A stretch of 16,140 bases of DNA, taken from assembly GCA_002323995.1 (NCBI GenBank), contig DCQY01000030.1, forward strand, positions 32,778-48,917, read 5' to 3'. This document shows, piece by piece, positions 1 through 6,768 of the stretch. The notes below the pieces were generated by a model. The model was given only the letters and a program-made list of their open reading frames with translations, was not told the origin of the DNA and ran no database searches. How positions within the stretch are numbered: the first letter of the stretch is position 1; every line of letters starts with the position of its first letter. The position numbers and the translations under genes were made by a program. Origin of the DNA: Akkermansiaceae bacterium UBA1506 (GTDB lineage: Bacteria > Verrucomicrobiota > Verrucomicrobiia > Verrucomicrobiales > DEV007).

Positions 1-321
1 CGAAGGAGCCGGGATAGCCCTGGGAGATCGACCAGGATACAAAAACTGTCCATGGCCCTTGCGACTTTCGAGCTAATCGGCAAAACAGCCACCAACTTTT
101 CGTCGCCTGATAGCGACTAAATCACCCCTACTATTTGGCCGGTCGACGGTGGCCAACGTTTCGAGCATTGCCGGGACATTCCCGAAGAAACTGCTCAAGC
201 CGGTCGACTACGGTCTTTCTTCCGAAACCTAATGTAACGGTTACAGTTGAAGGAACTCCCTGAGCGTAGTATTGAAAATTGAACGGCGTTCCGAAACGAC
301 AATCTAAAGAATCACCCTTTT
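1..321. other. Non-coding leader region upstream of fxsA
   Basis: No gene can be supported here. Frame 1 on the + strand is open from the window edge to a TAA at 118-120, and a - strand ATG at 53 runs off the left edge, but neither stretch looks like a known protein. The region holds a 10-bp direct repeat GCCGGTCGAC (138-147 and 199-208), a 6-bp inverted repeat TTGGCC/GGCCAA (135-140 and 151-156), a 9-bp direct repeat TTCCGAAAC (220-228 and 289-297) and the palindrome described separately. A weak promoter-like pair, TTGAAC (279-284) and TCTAAA (303-308) with an 18-nt spacer, would start transcription almost at the fxsA ATG. Confidence 0.5.
233..245. promoter_or_regulatory. 13-bp palindrome, possible operator
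   Basis: TGTAACGGTTACA is a perfect palindrome around one central G, 76 nt upstream of the fxsA start. Its layout (TGTAA, central CG, TTACA) resembles LacI/GntR- or cre-type operators. That is only a resemblance: no regulator gene is present in the window. Confidence 0.3.
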
Positions 322-810
322 ATGTTCGCCAAGCTATTGCTCCTGTTCATCCTAGTCCCAATCTTGGAACTAGCGATCTTCATTGCGCTCGGTGACAAGA
401 TTGGGCTTGCCCCCACTCTGGGTATTATCGTCCTTACCGCAATTCTCGGAGCTTACCTGACTAAATCTCAGGGAATCAAAGCCCTCAATAAATATCAGCA
501 GGCCCTCGCGCAGGGAAAACTTCCTCACGATGAAGTCATGGACGGTCTCATGATCCTCATCGCAGGAGCCGTTCTTCTCACCCCGGGATTCCTCACCGAC
601 GCAATTGGTTTCAGTTTGCTAATTCCGCCGTTCAGGAGAGTCATCAAAGCGATAATCAAAGATCGGCTTAGGGAAAGAGCCAACGTGGTCTCCCAGAACG
701 TTAATGCAGCGACGCGGCCCTTCACTCAGGAGGCTCCGGCACGATCTGACAGCCCCAAGGTGATTAATGTGGAGGTAGAAGTGGTTGATGATCACCCAGA
801 TCAGAGCTGA
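322..810 (+). CDS. fxsA: FxsA family inner-membrane protein
   Basis: This 162-aa protein matches the FxsA family (named for suppressing F exclusion of phage T7 in E. coli) over its full length. Membrane segments are visible at about residues 4-22, 28-46 and 74-100. The family signature follows the third: LLTPGFLTDAIGF (85-97), then a PPFRR turn at the membrane exit (102-106). The C-terminal 55 residues are charged and probably cytoplasmic. The ATG start is chosen because the N-terminal hydrophobic segment begins there; upstream there is only a weak purine stretch (AAAGA). The gene precedes the BatA-like gene by 95 nt on the same strand, so it could be the first gene of the operon or a separate unit ended by the hairpin at 824-852. 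The physiological role of FxsA is not established. Confidence 0.9.
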   Translation: MFAKLLLLFILVPILELAIFIALGDKIGLAPTLGIIVLTAILGAYLTKSQGIKALNKYQQALAQGKLPHDEVMDGLMILIAGAVLLTPGFLTDAIGFSLLIPPFRRVIKAIIKDRLRERANVVSQNVNAATRPFTQEAPARSDSPKVINVEVEVVDDHPDQS

Positions 811-823
811 ATCAGAACTGATT

Positions 824-852
824 TCTAAGCGGTTGCTTGCCGACCGCTTAGA
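824..852 (+). other. Perfect 10-bp inverted repeat (hairpin) between fxsA and the BatA-like gene
   Basis: TCTAAGCGGT (824-833) and ACCGCTTAGA (843-852) pair perfectly over 10 bp with a 9-nt loop, 14 nt after the fxsA stop. No T-run follows, so it is not a classic intrinsic terminator. It could be an RNA processing or stability element, a rho-assisted stop, or an operator for the following operon. Confidence 0.5.
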
Positions 853-905
853 CCGCGAAAACGTCCTCGCCTCACCTCCCAAACCATGGCAGTCTACTTC
901 TTGCT

Positions 906-2915
906 GTGAGTTTCCTCTTTCCGCTCTATTTGCTCGGTGCCGCCGCTCTTGCGGTGCCGATACTACTTCACCTTCGCCGTCGCCCTCCGAAGGAACACAT
1001 CCCTTTCAGCTCCCACATGTTTTTGGAGCAAACTCCGGAAAAATTAACGCGCCGTAGCAGGGTGGAACGGTGGCTTCTCCTCGCATTGAGGTGTCTTGCT
1101 TTACTTCTACTCGCCTTTGCTTTCGGTCGACCTTTCCTTAATACCATTCCTGTGGCCATTGCTGCCAATCCGCTCGAGCGCAAAATAATCCTCGTTGATC
1201 GTAGCGCCTCGATGAAACGAGAAGACCTTTGGGAGCAGGCCCTTGAGAAAGCCAGAGAGCAACTAAAAGAATCCAATGCCACAACAGAAGTCGCCATCGC
1301 GTTCTTCGATAATGAGTTCGAAGAAGTCGCTACGCTAGCGGCATGGGCATCGCTTTCACCCAGTGCGCGAAATTCAGCTTTCAGCGATTTTATTTCAGAA
1401 CGGCAGACCAAGCCATCATGGCAAACCACTAATCTTGGAACCGCTATGACCCGGGCTGCTGATCTCCTTCTTGCCGCCAACATCGACGATCCCGCCATGA
1501 CTATGGAGGTGGTCGTTATTAGTGATTTTCAATCTGGTGCCGAACAATCGGCCCTTCAGAACGACGCCTGGCCCGTTGATGTTAAGGTCCACTGCCTGCC
1601 GGTCACTCCTGAGAAATCTGGAAACTTCTCTCTCGCTCTTGCCTCAACGCCACCACGTTCCAGCATTGATGACGAGGAGGTTTACCGTGTCAGAATTCAA
1701 AACGCCAGCGATTCTGATTTCTCAACTGCCACCGTTGCGTGGAAAGATGCACCGGATACAGCCGTCGAGACCACCGTAGCTCCCGGGAACAGTCGCATCA
1801 TTCGTACGCCTCCCCGCCCCGCTGCGGCAGTCCGTGGTCTACTTACGATTACGGGAGACCATCATAAATTCGACAATGAAGTCTTCCTCTCACCGGTCCA
1901 GGCCCGCCCACTCCGGATCCTCGTGACCGGAGATGCAGAGTTGGAAGAATCAGCCGGAAGCGCGCTCTTCTACCTTAAGCGAGCTCTGCAGCCCACTCCA
2001 AATCTCGAACCCATTGTCACAGTACGCTCTCGAATGACTGAACAGGAACTCACCGAAACAGAAGCTGTTGTTGTTATTGATCAATGGAGCGTCGAAGTCG
2101 GTCGCCAACTCAAGCAATTCGCCGAGTCAGGTGGTCTCGTGATCGCCCTGCCATCAGCAGAAGCAAGTAGCGACGCCCTAGCAAAAATTGTAGGGGATGA
2201 TTCCTGGAAACTGAGCGAGGCAGAGGGTCGGGAATTTGCTCTGCTTGGCGATCTCGATTTTGAACATCCAGTCTTAGAACCTTTCGCTCGGGCGAGAATT
2301 CGCGACTTCACTAAAATTCGTTTTTGGAAACATCGCAATTTAGTCCTCAACGAAGAGGAAGGAGAAGAAACAAGGATTCTTGCTACCTTCGATGGCGAAA
2401 GCCCGGCAATCATCGAGAGACGCGTCGGAGAGGGTTCTGTATTTGCTTTTCTATCAGGTTGGGAACCCAGTGAAAGCCAATTGGCTCTATCATCTAAATT
2501 CGTTCCGCTACTTTTCTCAATCTTCGAACACACCGGGTTCAGCATCCGATCTGCTCCAACTTACCTCGTCGGCGAAACCTCCTCCATGGAACCGGGGTTT
2601 GAAGAGACTGAAAGAGATGGTGAGCCACATTTCCTCGCGATCAATCTGAATCCAAGAGAAGGCAATACCACACCTTTCGATCCAAATGTCGTGTTCTCTG
2701 GATTGGGCATCCCCCTCACCGACAAAAACGCTAATAATTCGTTAAAAAACCTAACAGAAGATCAAATCGACAGACTGGAATCCGAGGCGAAGGAAGGGAA
2801 GCAGAAACTCTGGAAATGGATTGTCTTCGCTGCCCTCTTTATTTTGGTGATCGAGTCAATACTTGCCGGGCGTCGCCCCCAACCCGCTAGGGCCCTTCAA
2901 TCCGCTGCCACGTAA
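906..2915 (+). CDS. BatA-like membrane VWA-domain protein
   Basis: This 669-aa protein begins with a BatA-type N-terminal module: a hydrophobic segment (about 1-22), a basic loop (LRRRPPKEHIPFSS) and a second membrane segment (about 55-75). A von Willebrand A domain follows, with a canonical metal-ion-dependent adhesion site: D98-R-S100-A-S102, a threonine in TTNLGTA (about 175-179) and D207 in VVVISDF. The middle (about 330-430) resembles the glutamine-amidotransferase-like fold seen in relatives. A C-terminal membrane helix (about 636-655) ends in a short basic tail, so most of the protein should lie on the far side of the inner membrane. The GTG start fits the family N-terminus; no Shine-Dalgarno is visible, and the GTG overlaps the stop of a 7-codon ORF (886-909). 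Such proteins usually act with MoxR AAA+ ATPases in envelope or stress functions; the MoxR partner is not in the window. Confidence 0.85.
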   Translation: MSFLFPLYLLGAAALAVPILLHLRRRPPKEHIPFSSHMFLEQTPEKLTRRSRVERWLLLALRCLALLLLAFAFGRPFLNTIPVAIAANPLERKIILVDRSASMKREDLWEQALEKAREQLKESNATTEVAIAFFDNEFEEVATLAAWASLSPSARNSAFSDFISERQTKPSWQTTNLGTAMTRAADLLLAANIDDPAMTMEVVVISDFQSGAEQSALQNDAWPVDVKVHCLPVTPEKSGNFSLALASTPPRSSIDDEEVYRVRIQNASDSDFSTATVAWKDAPDTAVETTVAPGNSRIIRTPPRPAAAVRGLLTITGDHHKFDNEVFLSPVQARPLRILVTGDAELEESAGSALFYLKRALQPTPNLEPIVTVRSRMTEQELTETEAVVVIDQWSVEVGRQLKQFAESGGLVIALPSAEASSDALAKIVGDDSWKLSEAEGREFALLGDLDFEHPVLEPFARARIRDFTKIRFWKHRNLVLNEEEGEETRILATFDGESPAIIERRVGEGSVFAFLSGWEPSESQLALSSKFVPLLFSIFEHTGFSIRSAPTYLVGETSSMEPGFEETERDGEPHFLAINLNPREGNTTPFDPNVVFSGLGIPLTDKNANNSLKNLTEDQIDRLESEAKEGKQKLWKWIVFAALFILVIESILAGRRPQPARALQSAAT

Positions 2916-2928
2916 CCTCCAGATAAAT

Positions 2929-5900
2929 ATGATTGAGAAACTGCTCGCCAGCTGCCTCAAACCCGTTCTCGATGCGGAGGTAGAACTGCGTAAAAAGAGA
3001 GTCATCACCTACGTATTTGCCGCAGGACTGCTTTGCATGCTAGCCCTCACCGCGGCAGCTCACTGGGCAGAATTTTGGTCGTGGGGCGCTGTCTTACTTT
3101 GTTTTATCGTTCTTGCCGTGGCCGCTGCCGCAGGGCTTTCCAACGCGACTCGACCTGTCGACATCCGAAGCATGGCCAGACAAGTCGAAGAGAAGCACCC
3201 TGATCTGCAGGCAGCCCTTCTCGCAGCGATGGACCAGAAGCCCTCTGACACTGGTGAGCTCAGCTTCCTGCAGAAGCGGCTCATGGCTGAAATTAGCGAA
3301 CACGCGGTGAAGAACAACTGGGTGCGCCAGGTCTCTGAAAAGCGGCTTTCGGGAGCAAACTGGAGCCAATTCATCGCAGCAGGCGCTTTTTGCGCCAGCG
3401 TCTGGCTGCTCCTCGAGGCCAATCCTTACAGTCGTCCTGCACCCGAAGAAAAGGGGATCGTAGAAATTGATCCTGAAACTAATCTACCCAAAATTGATAT
3501 TACAGTAAGGCCCGGTGATATCGAGATTGAAAAGGGCTCGCGTCTCGTTATTGAGGCCACTTTTACAGGTCGCGCTCCTGCATCAGCAATGGTGATGATG
3601 AAGACTGGAGAGGAGTTACAGAAGTTCCCCATGAACGCCGGCCTCGACGAGACCGTATTTTCTGCCCTCATCCCCAAAGTCGAAGCGGATGGAGATTATC
3701 ACATCATTTTTGAAAATGAGCAGTCCGACGACTTCAGAGTGGGAGTATTTGAATATCCACGCCTTACCCAGGCCGACGCGACTATCAATCCACCAACTTA
3801 CCTAAAGAAAGAACCTCGAGAGGTCATCGATACCCGAAAAATCACGGTTATGGAGGGTTCTAAGGTGGACTGGAAACTCACCCTCAATAAGCCAGTCCAC
3901 CTCGCCGAACTCTACGGAGAAGATGAAATCAGCATCTTGCTTGAGCCTTCCGAAACTAATCCCTCGGTTTATCTAGCCTCCCACACTCCTGCAAAGAGTC
4001 AGCGCTACCGTATTCACCTGATCGACGAGGATGATCGAGTCAACCAACGACCGCCGTGGGTCACCATCAACGTGAAGCAAAACAACCCACCAAAACTAAA
4101 GCTGACATTTCCAGGGCGAGACTTTGACGTTTCTGCCGTGCAGGAACTTCCTTTTGAAGCTGAGGTTTGGGATGATGTAGGTGTGGAGAAATCAGGTATT
4201 TCTTATCAACTCAGGGACGAAGAAGACTCGATTACCTTGACTGAAGGGCGACTTACCGGGGGCAAAAAGCACCCCTTACTTTCCCTCGTCAGCATCGAGG
4301 ATCTCAAAGCGAAACCACGCGATCTCATCTCTTATCACTTCTGGGCAGAGGACATCGATAAAAACGGCAAAGTTCGCCGCACGACCAGCGACCTCTTCTT
4401 CGCGGAGGTCCGATACTTTGAAGAGATTCTGCGCGAAGGGCAGCCACCGTCTGGTGAGGGGGAGGGAGAAGGAGGTGGTGAATCACAGGAACTTCTCAAG
4501 ATTCAGAAAGATGTTATTAACGCTTCATGGAAACTCCGTCGAGATCACGATCTCGAACGCCCCTTTGAACGCTACGCGAGCGACGCCGGCGTTGTCCATG
4601 AATCCCAGTTGGTCGTCCTCAGGATGATCGATCCGGTAATCGAAGAAACCGAGGACCCTGAGTTAAAGCAGATTTTCATGGATGCCCGGACCCTCATTGA
4701 GGAGGCTGCTGAGAAATTTGCCCTCGTCATCACCAGAGAGGATGGCGATCTCATCAATCCAGCTCACCAGGCCGCGCTTAAGGTTTACGCAAAACTAATC
4801 GAGGCCAGCTCACGCGAGACTGAAATCGCCATGTCGAAGTCGCAAAGCCAAGGACAATCCCAGGAGAACCAGCCGCGCAATATGAACCTGGAGCTAAAAC
4901 AAAAAGATCTGAAATACGAAGAAAACACGGTTGCCCAGGAACAGCAGCAAGCGGCAGAACAACAGGAAGACCTGGCCGTACTCACGCGCCTTAAAGAACT
5001 CGCACGCCGCCAGGAGGCTATTGCTGAGAAAATAAAGGAACTCGAGGAACATCTTCAAGATGCTAGCGAGGATGAGAGGGAGGAAATCGAAAGACAGCTT
5101 AAGAGACTTCAGGAAGAACAGCGTGAGATGCTTCGCGAGCTCGACGATCTCAGCGAACGCATGGATTCTGAACAGAATCGTCCCAACATGGCCGAAGAAC
5201 GCGAGCAGTTGGAGAACACTCGCGAAAACGTTCAGGAAACGGCGGAGAACCTCGAAGAAGGTAACCTCGCCGCTGCCTCCAATTCAGCAACGCGGGCACA
5301 GGAGGAACTGAAACAGATGGAGGAGGAATTCCGCGAGAGAACCTCGCGCCAGTTCTCCGACGAGATGCGCAATTTACGCGAACAGACTAGGACCCTCGCC
5401 GAAAACCAGGAAGCACTCAGCAACCAGCTGGAGGAACTTAGCGAAATAGATCCGAATGATCCATTCTCCACCGAAGCGCAAGAACAACGCGGTGAGATGG
5501 CTCAAAACTTGAGTGATCAATTGGAGAATTTGAAGACCGTAGTCGAAAAAATTGGCAGCCTCAGCGAACAATCAGAAGTTTCTGAACCCCTTCTCTCCGA
5601 TGCTCTCTACGAAGCCTTCCGCAACAGTAAGATGGATGGTATTGAGGAAGCACTGGAGGAAGCCCGAGACTACACTTATTACAACCGCACCGAACAGGCG
5701 CGCACTCCTGAGCAAGCTGCCTCCCGTGGCATTGAAAAACTCAACGAAAGCATTGAAGCGGCGGCTGAGAAAATACTTGGGAACGAAGCTGATGCGCTTC
5801 GTCTTGCCCGCTCTGAGTTGGATCAATTGATCGACGAAACCCGGAAGGAAGCCGAACGCCTCGGCAAATCGGGGCAGAAGAGCGAAAGTAGCGAAGAGCA

Positions 5901-6738
5901 AGGCATTGATGAACTAGCTCAAAACGAGCGGGACTCAAGGCAGGAGTATCCTTCTCAGGAAAGCGGGCAAGGGCCGCAGCGAAGCCAAGCCGAGGATGAC
6001 GGACAGAAACCGTCGAAACAAATGGCCGACGCCAGCCAGCAAGGTGAGGATGAATCGCAGGAATCTGATGAAAATAGATCCGGTCAAGGGCAGCAACGCG
6101 GCCAAGAACCCGGCGATAGCCAAAATAACCAACCACCCGGTGAAGGTCGGGAAGGCCCGAGCAGCAGTCAGAATCTCGCCCAAGGGAAGCAAGAGGAACA
6201 GCAGGCCGGTCAGTCTCAGCAGGGACAGCAGGCCGGTCAGTCTCAGCAGGGACAACGCAGCATGGCCGATGCTAATTCTGGTCAGCGCGGCAGCGGTAGT
6301 GATTTTGAAAGTGACGATCGCGGCAACCGCCTGCCGACTGGTGCCCCCCTTGATGGACAACCACTTTTCTTCGATCGCCCTGACGAGGCTCCCCAACAAG
6401 GACCGATCACCGGAGATGACTACGGGAACTGGGCTGACCGTCTCAGTAATATTGAAGAAATGGTTGATCAGGAAGACATCCGCAACGGTATCGCCAAGGT
6501 TCTTGACGAGGCTCGAGCCATGCGCATCGACTTCCAGCGCGATAACGAAGCGCCGCAAGCCGGCACCATCAATAAGCGTATTGCAGATCCTCTCGTCGAA
6601 CTCCGTCAGCGACTCAGTGAAGAAATCGCCAAGCTGAACAAAGAAAATCCCATCGCTCCGATCGATCGCGATCCGGTCCCAAGTGAGTTCCGCGACCTCG
6701 TTCGTCGCTACTACGAAGAACTGGGTGCAGGCGAGTAA
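2929..6738 (+). CDS. Large DUF4175-like membrane protein with coiled coil and Gln-rich tail
   Basis: This 1269-aa protein has membrane segments at about residues 24-44, 50-70 and 145-163, then an ectodomain with beta-rich, Ig/cadherin-like stretches (about 200-500; for example the WDDVG motif). A Gly/Glu linker (about 509-518) leads into a long helical part with strong coiled coil (about 687-750 and beyond). A Gln/Ser/Gly/Glu-rich low-complexity stretch follows (about 980-1134, with a 9-residue tandem repeat), and then a short conserved-looking C-terminal domain ending in VRRYYEEL. The layout fits DUF4175-type proteins that sit between two VWA genes in Planctomycetes and Verrucomicrobia. The start is set at ATG 2929, 13 nt after the previous stop; an in-frame TTG at 2863 would overlap the upstream gene and add 22 Pro-rich residues without support. 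Function is unknown; a scaffold or periplasm-spanning role with the VWA proteins is inference. Confidence 0.8.
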   Translation: MIEKLLASCLKPVLDAEVELRKKRVITYVFAAGLLCMLALTAAAHWAEFWSWGAVLLCFIVLAVAAAAGLSNATRPVDIRSMARQVEEKHPDLQAALLAAMDQKPSDTGELSFLQKRLMAEISEHAVKNNWVRQVSEKRLSGANWSQFIAAGAFCASVWLLLEANPYSRPAPEEKGIVEIDPETNLPKIDITVRPGDIEIEKGSRLVIEATFTGRAPASAMVMMKTGEELQKFPMNAGLDETVFSALIPKVEADGDYHIIFENEQSDDFRVGVFEYPRLTQADATINPPTYLKKEPREVIDTRKITVMEGSKVDWKLTLNKPVHLAELYGEDEISILLEPSETNPSVYLASHTPAKSQRYRIHLIDEDDRVNQRPPWVTINVKQNNPPKLKLTFPGRDFDVSAVQELPFEAEVWDDVGVEKSGISYQLRDEEDSITLTEGRLTGGKKHPLLSLVSIEDLKAKPRDLISYHFWAEDIDKNGKVRRTTSDLFFAEVRYFEEILREGQPPSGEGEGEGGGESQELLKIQKDVINASWKLRRDHDLERPFERYASDAGVVHESQLVVLRMIDPVIEETEDPELKQIFMDARTLIEEAAEKFALVITREDGDLINPAHQAALKVYAKLIEASSRETEIAMSKSQSQGQSQENQPRNMNLELKQKDLKYEENTVAQEQQQAAEQQEDLAVLTRLKELARRQEAIAEKIKELEEHLQDASEDEREEIERQLKRLQEEQREMLRELDDLSERMDSEQNRPNMAEEREQLENTRENVQETAENLEEGNLAAASNSATRAQEELKQMEEEFRERTSRQFSDEMRNLREQTRTLAENQEALSNQLEELSEIDPNDPFSTEAQEQRGEMAQNLSDQLENLKTVVEKIGSLSEQSEVSEPLLSDALYEAFRNSKMDGIEEALEEARDYTYYNRTEQARTPEQAASRGIEKLNESIEAAAEKILGNEADALRLARSELDQLIDETRKEAERLGKSGQKSESSEEQGIDELAQNERDSRQEYPSQESGQGPQRSQAEDDGQKPSKQMADASQQGEDESQESDENRSGQGQQRGQEPGDSQNNQPPGEGREGPSSSQNLAQGKQEEQQAGQSQQGQQAGQSQQGQRSMADANSGQRGSGSDFESDDRGNRLPTGAPLDGQPLFFDRPDEAPQQGPITGDDYGNWADRLSNIEEMVDQEDIRNGIAKVLDEARAMRIDFQRDNEAPQAGTINKRIADPLVELRQRLSEEIAKLNKENPIAPIDRDPVPSEFRDLVRRYYEELGAGE
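6198..6254 (+). repeat. In-frame 27-bp tandem repeat, 2.1 copies
   Basis: The 27-bp unit is perfectly duplicated (6198-6224 and 6225-6251), with three more matching bases before divergence at 6255. It encodes the 9-residue unit AGQSQQGQQ in the low-complexity tail of the DUF4175-like protein. Because the unit is a multiple of three, copy number can change without a frameshift, and the exact DNA identity implies a recent duplication. Confidence 0.9.
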
Positions 6739-6768
6739 GCTGCTTATTCTTCTCCGATCACGCACGGA

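Noticed and set aside
1..120. Gene fragment at the left edge (+ frame to TAA 118, or - strand from ATG 53)
   Set aside because: Both are open only over a very short stretch, contradict each other, and resemble no known protein.
785..1057. + strand frame of 90 codons between fxsA and the BatA-like gene
   Set aside because: It overlaps both genes in another frame and its product has no domain features; the 906 GTG frame gives a clear BatA N-terminus.
2863..2928. Upstream TTG start for the DUF4175-like protein
   Set aside because: It overlaps the previous gene by 53 nt, adds a Pro-rich 22-residue tail and has no ribosome-binding site; ATG 2929 fits family and spacing.
5935..6765. Long - strand open frame (276 codons) opposite the Gln-rich tail
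   Set aside because: It mirrors the biased Gln/Ser/Gly codons of the sense gene, giving Leu/Ala-rich nonsense; no family, start context or operon support.
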